64,000 bases of DNA, taken from Halorubrum salinum. Its GTDB lineage: Archaea > Halobacteriota > Halobacteria > Halobacteriales > Haloferacaceae. Both the position numbers and the translations under genes were made by a program. Below, one piece after another: positions 43,786 to 52,351 of this stretch. Position 1 is the stretch's first letter; the number at the start of each line of letters is the position of its first letter. The notes beneath the pieces were generated by a model that had not been told where the DNA came from, did no database searches, and worked only from the letters and a program-made list of their open reading frames with translations. The stretch covers positions 1,012,793 to 1,076,792 of the forward strand of contig NZ_JANHDO010000001.1 of assembly GCF_024494575.1 (NCBI RefSeq). The letters are read 5' to 3'.

Positions 43786-45579
43786 CTACTTCCCCCAGAA
43801 GGGGTCCCGTTTCCGCTTGGTTTCGAGGTACGCCGCGAGCGCCTCGCGCTCGTCGGCCGTGATCTCCTCTTTCAGCTCCTGTTCTAAGATCTTCGCGTGT
43901 TTCTCCGGGACTTCGGTCCACAGCGTGTCTCCCTCCTCGATACCGCGGCCCACCGTGGGTCCGTCGATGGCGATACTGACGCGCTCGCCGGCGCGGGCCT
44001 CGTCCACGTCGTCGCCCTGTTTTTGAATCCCCGAGAGCTGTCCGACGCGCTCGAACTCGTTGCCCTCGAACAGCCCGACGTTGCGGTTGTTCTGGAGGGT
44101 ACCGGAGATGATCTCGACGCCGACGACCGCGGGGTCGTTCTGCCGGAAGGTGTGATCGGGGAGGATGCGGAACCGCGAGGGGCGGACGACCTTGTCGAGC
44201 ACCGTCTCCTGTTGGGCGCGCTCGCGCTCTTCGACGTAGGTCTCGTAGTCCTCGATGAGCTGGTAGATGACCTCGTCGGTGAACAGCTTCATGTCGGCGT
44301 TTTCGAGCTCCGTCTCCGCGTTCGCGAGCAGGTCGACGTTAAAGCCCAAGATCGCCTTGTGCTCCTCTTGGTTCGCGGTCTCGGCGACGGCGATGTCGCG
44401 CGGCGCGATGTCGCCGACCTCGGCGCGCAAGATCGGGACTTCAGCCTCGCGGAGGGCGTTCGCCATCGCTTCGAGCGAGCCGAGGGTGTCCGCCTTCACG
44501 ACGACGCCGTCCTCGGCGGTCTCGACTTCGATCTCGGCGAGTTCGGCTTTCACCTCCTCGATCACGTCTTCGAGCGGCCGGTCGCGGACGACGCGGACCG
44601 GCGCGCCCGCCATCGCCTGATCGAGGTCCGGCGCGGCGATCTTCACCCCGGCCGCGGCTCCGACCTCCGCGACCTTCTCGAACTTCTTCTCCGTCCGGAT
44701 CTCTTCGAGCGGGCGCGGGCGCAACAGCGCTCGGATCTCGGTGACGATCGGGTCCTCCTGTCCACCGACGACGATCGTGTCGCCGTTGCGGATCACCCCG
44801 TCGTACACGACCGTGTCGATGGTGGCACCGAACCCTCGCTCGTCTTTGACCTCCAAGACGGTCCCCTCGCCGGCCCCCTGTACGTCGATCGCCATCTCCT
44901 CTTTCATGAACCGCTGTGAGAGTCCCATGAGGACGGTGAGCAGATCGGGAACGCCCTCGCCGGTGAGCGCCGACAGCGGGACGACGCCGATGTTTTTCTG
45001 GAAGTCCTGCACGCGCCAGTAGAGATCGGCGGAGAAGCCGGCGTCGGAGAGCTGACCGATGATCTCGTAGAGGTTCTCGTTGAGCATCGACTCGGCGCGT
45101 TCGGACTGCGCCTCCAGGCTCCGCTGGATGGGCTCTCCGTCCTGCGGGTTCCACCCCGGCGTCGTGTCGATCTTGTTGGCGGCGACGACGAACGGCGTCC
45201 CCGTGCGCCGGAGGATGTCTATCGCCTCCTCGGTCTGCGGCTGGAAGCCGTCGTTGACGTCGACGACGAGCACCGCGATGTCGGCGAGAGCACCCCCGCG
45301 GGCGCGAAGCGTCGAGAAGGAGTGGTGGCCGGGCGTGTCGATGAAAAGCAGGCCCGGAAGGTCGAAGTCGGACGGGTCGATGAGTTCGCCCGCCATCCCC
45401 GAGATGGTGTCGAGCGGGATGTCCGTCGCCCCGATATGTTGGGTGATCGCGCCGGCTTCGCCCTCGCTGACGGCGGAGCCGCGGATCGTGTCGAGCAAGC
45501 TCGTCTTGCCGTGATCGACGTGGCCCAGCACGGCGACGATCGGCGTCCGAAGGGTGTCCGCGTTTGTGTGGTCGGTCAT
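43786..45579 (-). CDS. infB: Translation initiation factor IF-2/aIF5B
   Basis: GTPase that promotes ribosomal subunit joining. It has 597 residues, the archaeal length. G1 is GHVDHGKTS (19-27), followed by FIDTPGHHSF (G3) and AANKID (G4). The middle beta-barrel domain II, domain III and the C-terminal helix (EEHAKILEQELKEEITADEREALAAY) follow. This is archaeal IF5B, which lacks the bacterial N-terminal domain. The ATG at 45579 is preferred; it is divergent from the PRC-barrel gene at 45709 across 129 bp. Confidence 0.97.
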   Translation of the reverse strand: MTDHTNADTLRTPIVAVLGHVDHGKTSLLDTIRGSAVSEGEAGAITQHIGATDIPLDTISGMAGELIDPSDFDLPGLLFIDTPGHHSFSTLRARGGALADIAVLVVDVNDGFQPQTEEAIDILRRTGTPFVVAANKIDTTPGWNPQDGEPIQRSLEAQSERAESMLNENLYEIIGQLSDAGFSADLYWRVQDFQKNIGVVPLSALTGEGVPDLLTVLMGLSQRFMKEEMAIDVQGAGEGTVLEVKDERGFGATIDTVVYDGVIRNGDTIVVGGQEDPIVTEIRALLRPRPLEEIRTEKKFEKVAEVGAAAGVKIAAPDLDQAMAGAPVRVVRDRPLEDVIEEVKAELAEIEVETAEDGVVVKADTLGSLEAMANALREAEVPILRAEVGDIAPRDIAVAETANQEEHKAILGFNVDLLANAETELENADMKLFTDEVIYQLIEDYETYVEERERAQQETVLDKVVRPSRFRILPDHTFRQNDPAVVGVEIISGTLQNNRNVGLFEGNEFERVGQLSGIQKQGDDVDEARAGERVSIAIDGPTVGRGIEEGDTLWTEVPEKHAKILEQELKEEITADEREALAAYLETKRKRDPFWGK

Positions 45580-45708
45580 CAGTTATCGCCTCGAAAAGGT
45601 CGGTTACCAGTCGTTCCGCCCGGGCGTCAGTTAAGCCTTTCAAAACGCGTCCGTCGCTCGTCGGACGCCCCCGTGGCGTTTAAGACCGTCGGCCGGGACG
45701 TAGCGCAC

Positions 45709-45954
45709 ATGGTAGACATCCTCGCGGAGAACCTCTCCGGGAAGGCGGTGATGAGTTCGGACGGAACGGAGCTCGGCGACCTGTACAACATCACGATGGA
45801 CCTCAAGTCGGGCGAGCTCAACGACCTGCTGGTGAGCCCGCACGAACAGCTCAGCGCGGATCGCCTGAGCTTCGACGTCGACGAGATGGGGCGTCTCAGA
45901 GTGCCGGTTGCGAACGTGCAGGCGGTGAAAGACTACATCGTCGTCGCCCGCTGA
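45709..45954 (+). CDS. PRC-barrel domain protein
   Basis: 81 residues, a single PRC-barrel: ILAENLSGKAVMSSDGTELGDLYN, then LKSGELNDLLVSPH and RLRVPVANVQAVKDYIVVAR. Haloarchaeal single-domain PRC proteins include the CdpB family involved in cell division by linking SepF and FtsZ; whether this is CdpB1 cannot be told from the sequence alone. Its stop overlaps the NOB1 gene start by one base (TGATG), so the two are translated together. Confidence 0.88.
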   Translation: MVDILAENLSGKAVMSSDGTELGDLYNITMDLKSGELNDLLVSPHEQLSADRLSFDVDEMGRLRVPVANVQAVKDYIVVAR

Positions 45955-46412
45955 TGGAAGTCCTCGACACCTCGGCGTTCATCCACGAGTACACCACTGA
46001 GGACGACGTCGTCTCCGTTCCCGAAGTCCACGACGAACTCACCGGCGAGGGTGCGCTCCGCTTCGACGCGATGGAAGGCTCCGGGATGACCATCCACGTC
46101 CCGGCCCCGGAAGTGATGGACAACGTGCGCCGCGCGGCGAAGGGCTCCGGCGACGCCGCCGAGCTCTCGGAGACCGACACCCGGCTGATCGCGACCGCGC
46201 TCGAACTGAGCGCGACGCTCGTCACCGACGACTACGCGATGCAGAACGTCGCAGAGCGGCTCGACATCTCGATCGAGGCGATCGCCCGCGACGGGATCAC
46301 GGAGGAGCGCGAGTGGCGGTTCCAGTGTGTCGGCTGTAACCGCACGTTCGACGAGAACAGAGAGCGGTGTCCGATCTGCGGCAGCGACCTGACGCGAAAG
46401 AATCCCGCGTGA
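45954..46412 (+). CDS. nob1: NOB1-type rRNA endonuclease (PIN domain plus zinc ribbon)
   Basis: Cuts the 3' end of pre-16S rRNA during small-subunit maturation. It has 152 residues. PIN domain begins MEVLDTSAFIHEY with the catalytic Asp, continues with ETDTRLIATALELSATLVTDDYAMQNVAERL (acidic residues). The zinc ribbon is at the C-terminus (FQCVGCNRTF and RCPICGSDL). The TGATG overlap couples it to the PRC-barrel gene. Confidence 0.95.
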   Translation: MEVLDTSAFIHEYTTEDDVVSVPEVHDELTGEGALRFDAMEGSGMTIHVPAPEVMDNVRRAAKGSGDAAELSETDTRLIATALELSATLVTDDYAMQNVAERLDISIEAIARDGITEEREWRFQCVGCNRTFDENRERCPICGSDLTRKNPA

Positions 46413-46456
46413 CACCCGGCAGAGGGGAACTCAGTCTAAAAGGGGTACACAGTCCG

Positions 46457-47515
46457 TCAGTCCGCGAGTTCCGGGTCCGTCTCGATTGCGTCGGCGGTCA
46501 CGGTCTCGCCGCGAGAGCGATCCGCCGCCCCGTCGGTGCCGACCGTCTCGCCCCGCGAATCTGTCGTTTCGGTGGCCGAGTCGGTCTCTTCACTACCGGC
46601 CTCGCCGTCGCCAGCGATCGGCCCGGTGAGCGTGTCCGTGTCGAGTCGCGGGATCCGGTCTCTGAGACGCCGCGAGACGGCGTGTGCCTCCGCGAGTTCG
46701 GCCTCGGCGACCGCCGTGACGAGCGCGGCCGCGCGTTCGGCGCGGGCGCGCTGCCACGACTCCTCCCTCGATTGATACGTTCGGATGGCTCGCAGGAACT
46801 CGACCTGTGAGAACTCCGGCCAGTACGGCGCACAGAAGTAGACCGCGGCCTCGTTCCCGTTGGCGTGCCACGGCAGGAAGTTCGAGGTGCGCTCGTCCCC
46901 GCCGGTGCGCACGATGAGGTCCACGTCGCGGACCGGTCGGTCGTAGAGCCGGTCTTCGACGACCCGCGCGTCGACGTCTTCGGGGGCGAGGTCGCCGTCG
47001 GCGACGTCCGCCGAGATGGCACGGGCGGCGTCGAGCAGCTCCGTCCGGCCGCCGTACGCGAGCGCCACGTTCAGCGTGAAGCGGTCGTTTCCGGCGGTGC
47101 GTCGCTCGGCGTACTCGACCGCCTCGCGCACGCGCTCGGGAAGTCGGGCCACGTCGCCGATCGCGCGGACGCGAACGCCCTGATCGTGGACGCGGTCGGC
47201 GTCGGCGAACTCGCGCAGTTTGGCTTCGAGCAGATCGAAGAGCGGTTCCAGCTCCTCGTCCGGGCGCTCGAAGTTCTCGGTCGAGAAGGCGTACAGCGTC
47301 AGCTCCGCGACACCGAGATCCGCACACCAGTCGAGCACCCGCTCCGTGGTGTCGGCCCCGGCGCGGTGGCCGTCGGGCGCGTCAGCGCCGCGTTCGCGTG
47401 CGTATCGGCGGTTTCCGTCTTGAATGATCGCGACGTGCGCCGGCACGTCTTCGATCTCGCGACGGAGGTGTCGCCGATACGCGCGCTCGACGACGCCGCG
47501 AAGCCGATCCAACAT
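46457..47515 (-). CDS. uppS: cis-prenyltransferase (undecaprenyl-type diphosphate synthase)
   Basis: Makes long-chain Z-prenyl diphosphate for the dolichol-phosphate carriers used in S-layer glycosylation. It has 352 residues. IIQDGNRRYARERGADAPDGHRAG contains the diphosphate-binding Asp and Arg block, followed by LTLYAFSTENFERP, LNVALAYGGRTELLDA and the motif DLIVRTGGDERTSNFLPW. The final 85 residues are an acidic low-complexity tail (ETDSATETTDSRGETVGT). The ATG at 47515 opens with a basic amphipathic helix (MLDRLRGVVERAYRRHLRRE), likely membrane-associated. Confidence 0.94.
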   Translation of the reverse strand: MLDRLRGVVERAYRRHLRREIEDVPAHVAIIQDGNRRYARERGADAPDGHRAGADTTERVLDWCADLGVAELTLYAFSTENFERPDEELEPLFDLLEAKLREFADADRVHDQGVRVRAIGDVARLPERVREAVEYAERRTAGNDRFTLNVALAYGGRTELLDAARAISADVADGDLAPEDVDARVVEDRLYDRPVRDVDLIVRTGGDERTSNFLPWHANGNEAAVYFCAPYWPEFSQVEFLRAIRTYQSREESWQRARAERAAALVTAVAEAELAEAHAVSRRLRDRIPRLDTDTLTGPIAGDGEAGSEETDSATETTDSRGETVGTDGAADRSRGETVTADAIETDPELAD

Positions 47516-47579
47516 ACGTCTCGACCGACACGACGGAACGGTATGTACTTTTTTGCTTTGCGGAGAGACGCACCGGTCG

Positions 47580-47966
47580 ATGGACGCCGCCTACGTGTTT
47601 CGCGTCGCGTTCCGGATCGAGCCGCGCGCCGCCGCGATCGATCCCGATCGATTCGAGACGACGATGGAGATTCCAGCGCGCGCTCCGGGCGACGACGGCT
47701 GGCTGTTCTTCCGTGACCGGCTCTGGCGCGGCGAGGTCGGCGACGAGTCGTCGTTTCGACGGGTCGCGGCCGACCGCCTCGGGGTCGCAGGCAGCGAGGG
47801 GATCGAAGTCGTCTCCGTCGGTTTTCGGGAGCTACGCGTCGACGAGGCGTATCGAGAGGCGCTGCGGGCCGAGATCGGAGCCGACCTCGGCCGGTTCAAC
47901 GCCGACGACGTCGACGAGGTCGTTCACAAGTACCTCGGGTCGTCGATACACGTCCGCGCTCCGTAG
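47580..47966 (+). CDS. LWR-salt-like small protein
   Basis: 128 residues. N-terminal beta strand MDAAYVFRVAFRIEP and the motif FFRDRLWRGEVGDE with a central Leu-Trp-Arg, then FRRVAADRLGV and a C-terminal helix (DEVVHKYLGSSIHV). The LWR tripeptide gives the family name used for haloarchaeal proteins of this type. Function unknown. The ATG 47580 is divergent from uppS across 64 bp. Confidence 0.8.
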   Translation: MDAAYVFRVAFRIEPRAAAIDPDRFETTMEIPARAPGDDGWLFFRDRLWRGEVGDESSFRRVAADRLGVAGSEGIEVVSVGFRELRVDEAYREALRAEIGADLGRFNADDVDEVVHKYLGSSIHVRAP

Positions 47967-48046
47967 TCGAGATCGGTCGCACAGCTCCGAGATCCGCGGT
48001 CGAGATCGCCGTACAGCCTTTTGTGGCCCGGCGAGAACGCACGCGC

Positions 48047-48862
48047 ATGCCGCCGCTCCGTCTTCCGCTGGGACTCGGGACCTCCGGGCTCGACGATCCC
48101 GACGAGTGTGCCGCGACCGTCGCCGACGCCCTCGCGACCGGCTACCGCCACGTCGACACCGCACAGATGTACGGCAACGAGGCGGCCGTCGGCGAGGGGA
48201 TCGAACGCGCCTGTACCGATCCGACCGTCGACGTTCAACGCGAGGACGTCACGGTCGCAACGAAGGTTCATCCGACGAACCTCGCGCCCGAGGACGTCAG
48301 ACGGACGGCGCGCGAGAGCCTCGATCGGCTGGGGCTCGACCGCGTCGACCTGCTGTACGTCCACTGGCCGACCGACGCGTACGACCCCGAGACGACGCTG
48401 CCCGCCTTCGACGAGCTCCGTTCGGCGGGAGTTACGGACCACGTCGGGGTTTCGAACTTCACCCCAGACCTGCTCCGGGAGGCCGTCCGGATTCTCGACG
48501 CGCCGATAGCGGCCCACCAAGTCGAGCGTCACCCGCGGTTCCGGCAGCCGGGGCTCCGCGCGCTCGCCGACGAGTTCGACCACCGGCTCGTCGGCTACTC
48601 GCCGCTCGGTAGGGGCGCACTGTTCGACGACGACGCGTTCCGTGCGATCGCCGAGCGGAGCGGCCGACCGCCGGCCGTCCTCGCGCTCGCGTGGGCGCTC
48701 GCTCGCGACGTGACGCCGATCCCGAAGGCCACCGGCGAGCACGTCACGGAGAACCTGCGCGCCGTCGATGCCGAAGTCTCCGATTCGATCCTCGCGGCCG
48801 TCGACGCGTTACCGACCGGCGACCGACAGATCGACCGCGCAGACGCGGCGTGGAACCGGTGA
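48047..48862 (+). CDS. Aldo/keto reductase
   Basis: NADPH-dependent reductase of carbonyl compounds. It has 271 residues, the usual size for AKR3/AKR5-type enzymes. The catalytic tetrad is visible: D37 and Y42 in RHVDTAQMYGNE, K73 in VATKVHP, H106 in LLYVHWPT. GVSNFTPD and IPKATGEHVTENL (cofactor loop) follow. The ATG 48047 agrees with the family N-terminus PPLRLPLGLGTSGL. The natural substrate is not clear; 2,5-diketo-gluconate reductase-like enzymes are close in sequence. Confidence 0.93.
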   Translation: MPPLRLPLGLGTSGLDDPDECAATVADALATGYRHVDTAQMYGNEAAVGEGIERACTDPTVDVQREDVTVATKVHPTNLAPEDVRRTARESLDRLGLDRVDLLYVHWPTDAYDPETTLPAFDELRSAGVTDHVGVSNFTPDLLREAVRILDAPIAAHQVERHPRFRQPGLRALADEFDHRLVGYSPLGRGALFDDDAFRAIAERSGRPPAVLALAWALARDVTPIPKATGEHVTENLRAVDAEVSDSILAAVDALPTGDRQIDRADAAWNR

Positions 48863-48976
48863 CGGGAAAGCCGTGAGACAGTCTCATGCGGAAGCAGCGA
48901 GGGTTCTCGACGAGAGAAGTTCAAGCTCTCCTGACCCGGAATTCCCTCTCGTTCAGGCGGGCGTTTCGGTAGTCGC

Positions 48977-50146
48977 TCACGTGGCCGCGAGCCGGGATCG
49001 CAGTTCCGCCTCCGCTCGATCTGCGAGCGCGTCCATCGGCTCGCCGAGGTGGGTGGCCCACTGGTCGAGGAATCCGGAGCGTCCGAGCATCCGAACGACC
49101 TCGTATATCGGGCGGCGTTCCGCGAATCCCTCGGGCAGCCCGCCGGCGCGCTCGCGGTATCCGTCGTAGAGGGCGTCGGCGTACCGCTCTGGACCGGTGC
49201 TGTCGAACCCGTTGAGCAGTTGGTCTTCCGCTCGCACGAGGTCGCGCGCCGGGTCGCCCACGTGAGAAAGCTCCCAGTCGATCGCGGCGATCTCGTCTGC
49301 GACGAACAGGTTCTGCATCGCGACGTCCCCGTGGAGCAACGCCGCCGGTGCGCCGGTCAGGCGGTCACGGTTCGATTCGACGCAGTCGATGACGGCCTCG
49401 TAGTGACCGGCGAGCCGATCCGTCGTCCCGATCTCGCGGGTGCGCTCGATCGTCGACCGGAGGACGTCGGGCCACGGGCCCGGTTCGACGGCGAGGTGCC
49501 GGCCCGCGGTGTCGGGTGGGAGCGTCGAGTCGTCGGGGCTCTCCGCTCCGCCGCCGCCGGCGGCTCCCACGATCTCGCCGTGGCTGTCGAACCGCTCCGC
49601 GTGGAGCGTCCCGAGCATCCGTCCGACGCGGCGGAGGAGCGCTTCGCGGACCGGATCTTCCCTCTCGCGCGCGACTCGGACGTCGGCCGGGGCAGCGTCG
49701 CCGCTGGCCCTCTCGTCTCCGGCGGCCCCGCCTCTGACGTCGCAGTCCGCCGTTCCGGCGCTTCCGCCTCCGACGTCGCCGTCCGCACTCGTTTCCCCCG
49801 ATCGGGCACCCGTGCCGTTCCACACGACCGAGAGTTCGCGGCCGGAAACGGGTGCAGTCACGAGGTACGGCGGCGACCCGTTCCGGTCGGCCGCGAGCAC
49901 CGTCGGAACCCGAATCTGCCGCTCGGCCGAGACGTATCGCAGCACCGCCCGTTCGCGGGCGATCCTGGTTCCGTTCCCGTCGGTAGCCACCTTACAGAAC
50001 GCTCGGCCACCGTCGGTGAACTCGACGCCGAACGTCTCGTTCGCCCCGTTCCACGAGGGGCCGACCCCGGACACCTCGGCGACGGGGCGGTCGGGGAAGG
50101 CGTCACTGAGAACGGCCGAGACGACCTCGTTCACGCCCGGAGTCAC
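48977..50146 (-). CDS. Phosphotransferase of the aminoglycoside/choline kinase fold
   Basis: 389 residues. The Brenner motif ALLHGDVAMQNLF (catalytic Asp) and the metal-binding IDWELSHVGDPARDL place it in the APH/choline kinase family; the acceptor is unknown. The N-lobe is GVGPSWNGANETFGVEF. A low-complexity insert of about 40 residues (roughly 115-165) sits between N-lobe and C-lobe. GTG start at 50146 overlaps the stop of the ATPase gene upstream (GTGA), so the two are translationally coupled. Confidence 0.85.
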   Translation of the reverse strand: MTPGVNEVVSAVLSDAFPDRPVAEVSGVGPSWNGANETFGVEFTDGGRAFCKVATDGNGTRIARERAVLRYVSAERQIRVPTVLAADRNGSPPYLVTAPVSGRELSVVWNGTGARSGETSADGDVGGGSAGTADCDVRGGAAGDERASGDAAPADVRVAREREDPVREALLRRVGRMLGTLHAERFDSHGEIVGAAGGGGAESPDDSTLPPDTAGRHLAVEPGPWPDVLRSTIERTREIGTTDRLAGHYEAVIDCVESNRDRLTGAPAALLHGDVAMQNLFVADEIAAIDWELSHVGDPARDLVRAEDQLLNGFDSTGPERYADALYDGYRERAGGLPEGFAERRPIYEVVRMLGRSGFLDQWATHLGEPMDALADRAEAELRSRLAAT

Positions 50147-52128
50147 TCGTCGGTCTCGCGGTCGCGATCGATGAACTCGCGCGCGGCCGCACTGAGCCCC
50201 GACTTCGACGACGACCGATCCTCGGTCGTCCCTTCCGTTCCTGCTGTCTCGGGTTCCGTCTCGTCGGCTCGCCCCGCTTCTCCTCCGTTCGAGACGTGAG
50301 CGCGGTCGCCGGTTCGAGTGTCGTCAGTTCGAGTGTCGTCGGATCGTGCGTCATCCCCGGTGATGTCGGTCGGCTCGGCGTCCGGCGGATAGCTTCGCTC
50401 GGCGGGCGGAACGAACGCGGTCTCGACGGCGCGCACGATCTCGTCGACGCTGTCGTCGTCGAGCCGATCCGCGTACGCCTCGCGGATCAGGTCGGGGACG
50501 GCATACGCGTAGTGTCCCCGGCCGGCGTGGCGGATCAGACCCGCCCGGCGGATGGGTCGGTGTCGGCTGTAGGCGTGTTCGGTATCGCCGTCGCCGCCGG
50601 CGTCGATGTGCGCCGCGACGGGGTCGCTCACGCCTTCCCGCCGGTAGTGTCGGAGCATCCCCCGAGAGATGTCTGTGAGGTCGTCGATACGCCCGCGAAG
50701 CTCCTCGATCACCGCCTCGCGCGTGCCGAGTTCGACGGCGTCGTCGAACCGGAGCGCGCTTTCGGCTACGTCGCCGCGGGTGACCGGATCGACGTCGTCG
50801 CGGGCATCCCCCTCACCGCCGTCCGCGGACGAGGGGGACGAAGACGCCCCCGCCGACTGCGGATTCTCACTGTCGTCCTCGGGAGCGGGAGACGCGTCGC
50901 CGTCAGTGGTATCCGGGGCGTCTGCGTCGGTCTGGACGTCTCGGGCGTTCGGCTCGTCGCCGGTGGCGCGGTCCGGTTCCGTGTCCGCCGCGTCGTAGCC
51001 GTCGAGGTCGGTCTGAGAGCGGTCGGCGGCTGTCGCCGAGGCGACCGAGCGTCCGTTTCCGCCGCGGTACGGGGCTTCTGCCTTACCGAGCAGCGCCTGC
51101 GCGAACTGGTCGGCCATGTTGCTCAGGTCGCGAGCCTCCTCCAACTCGCGTTCGAGTTCGTGGATCCGCTGTCGCTTCTTATCGAGCTCCTGCCGGAGGT
51201 CCGCAAGCTCGGACTCGCGGCGCGCCTGCTCGTCCGAGATGGACTGGAGTTCGCCGACCAGATCGCTGGAGACCGACTTGAGTTCCGGGCGCTCGAAATC
51301 GTCGAGTCCCGGGGTCGCGCCGGCGTCGAACGTCTGCTTGCGGTGGAACTGGATCCGCCGGATCGACTCGTCCCAGTCGGTCATCAAGAAGGCCTCGCCG
51401 TCGCCCAGATCTTCCACGGCGCTCGCGTACTTCGATCCGAGGATGCGACCGACGACTTTCGTGTCGTTATCCCAGGTGAGGCGATGCCAGCAGAGCCAGT
51501 CGCACTGGGTGATGAAGTCTTTTTTCACGTCGGCGGGACGCTGGCTGATTCCCACGATCCCGAGGCCGTGTTTCCGGCCGCGCTTGCCGACTTTGATCAG
51601 CATCTTCCCCGTCTCGTCCATCCCTCCTCCTTCGGGAATATACTCGTGACACTCCTCGACGACGAGCAGGAAGGGCTTTTTCAGGCGTTTCTCTTTCGCG
51701 AACAGCTGCTTGACGACCTCCAAGAGCAGTTCGTTCGCGGTGTCCTCTTCGAGGTAGCCGGAGACGTCTAAGATGATCGGGACGTTCTCCTCTAAGGCGA
51801 GGTTGGCGAGCTTCTCGGCGTGTTCCGGCGAGACGACGATGTCGCACTCGTCGTCCGCGCCGGCGTGGAGAATCTCGTACTCCTCTTTTAGTCCGTAATA
51901 CTCACCGTCCGTGTCGACGATCATGACCGGAAACCCGTTATCGAGGAGGTTTTCGATCACGACGGATGCCGTGTTGCTCTTGCCGGATCCGGACTTGCCG
52001 GTAATAAACGAGCGACCGGTGAGCACGTCGACGACCGGAAGCTCCACCGGCGATCCCGGCTCGGCGGTCGCGTCGCCGCCGATCCCCTCGCTGACGTCCG
52101 CGACGTGGATCGTCTCCTGCTCAGTCAT
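50143..52128 (-). CDS. HerA/DUF87-type ATPase with coiled coil
   Basis: 661 residues from ATG 52128. ATPase of the FtsK/HerA superfamily: Walker A GKSGSGKS (44-51), Walker B LLVVEECHEY at about 155, sensor ISQRPADV. Between residues 290 and 345 there is a predicted coiled coil (ELADLRQELDKKRQRIHELE, then EREL). The rest is acidic low-complexity sequence followed by a winged-helix-like segment (GMLRHYRREGVSDPVAAHI, HAGRGHYAYAVPDLI). In-frame 15-bp repeats are found near the C-terminus (DDTRT). HerA proteins partner with NurA in end resection; no nurA is here. Confidence 0.88.
   Translation of the reverse strand: MTEQETIHVADVSEGIGGDATAEPGSPVELPVVDVLTGRSFITGKSGSGKSNTASVVIENLLDNGFPVMIVDTDGEYYGLKEEYEILHAGADDECDIVVSPEHAEKLANLALEENVPIILDVSGYLEEDTANELLLEVVKQLFAKEKRLKKPFLLVVEECHEYIPEGGGMDETGKMLIKVGKRGRKHGLGIVGISQRPADVKKDFITQCDWLCWHRLTWDNDTKVVGRILGSKYASAVEDLGDGEAFLMTDWDESIRRIQFHRKQTFDAGATPGLDDFERPELKSVSSDLVGELQSISDEQARRESELADLRQELDKKRQRIHELERELEEARDLSNMADQFAQALLGKAEAPYRGGNGRSVASATAADRSQTDLDGYDAADTEPDRATGDEPNARDVQTDADAPDTTDGDASPAPEDDSENPQSAGASSSPSSADGGEGDARDDVDPVTRGDVAESALRFDDAVELGTREAVIEELRGRIDDLTDISRGMLRHYRREGVSDPVAAHIDAGGDGDTEHAYSRHRPIRRAGLIRHAGRGHYAYAVPDLIREAYADRLDDDSVDEIVRAVETAFVPPAERSYPPDAEPTDITGDDARSDDTRTDDTRTGDRAHVSNGGEAGRADETEPETAGTEGTTEDRSSSKSGLSAAAREFIDRDRETDE
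50311..50355. repeat. In-frame 15-bp tandem repeat in the ATPase gene
   Basis: Three units (GGTTCGAGTGTCGTC, AGTTCGAGTGTCGTC, GGATCGTGCGTCATC) encode DDTRT-type pentapeptides on the minus strand. The first two differ at one base. Part of a cluster of tandem duplications in the 50-61 kb interval. Confidence 0.7.
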
Positions 52129-52205
52129 ATCAGTTACAGAGACCGCCCACCCAATAAACCCCGCCGGCTGTGGCCCCGCTCGGGTTCGGTCTCCGAGCCG
52201 ACCGC

Positions 52206-52291
52206 GGTCGGTCGAAACACTCGCCGCCAGCGTTCGCCGGCCGGCACTGGTCGATCGAAGCACTCACGAACCACATCCGCCGGCCGGCACC
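52206..52291. repeat. Imperfect 43-bp tandem repeat in the ATPase/dehydrogenase gap
   Basis: Two adjoining units begin GGTCGGTCGAA and GGTCGATCGAA and both end near CGCCGGCCGGCAC, about three-quarters identical. They lie upstream of both divergent genes (52128 and 52352), in a 223-bp gap where I see no reading frame. They could bind a regulator. Confidence 0.5.
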
Positions 52292-52351
52292 GAGCGACCG
52301 ACCCAGCACGAACGGACAAACGACTAAGAGCGTCCTCGTAGAGGTTCGGGT

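Noticed and set aside
49049..50299. Plus-strand frame of 416 codons
   Set aside because: Antisense to the phosphotransferase gene, which has the Brenner motif.
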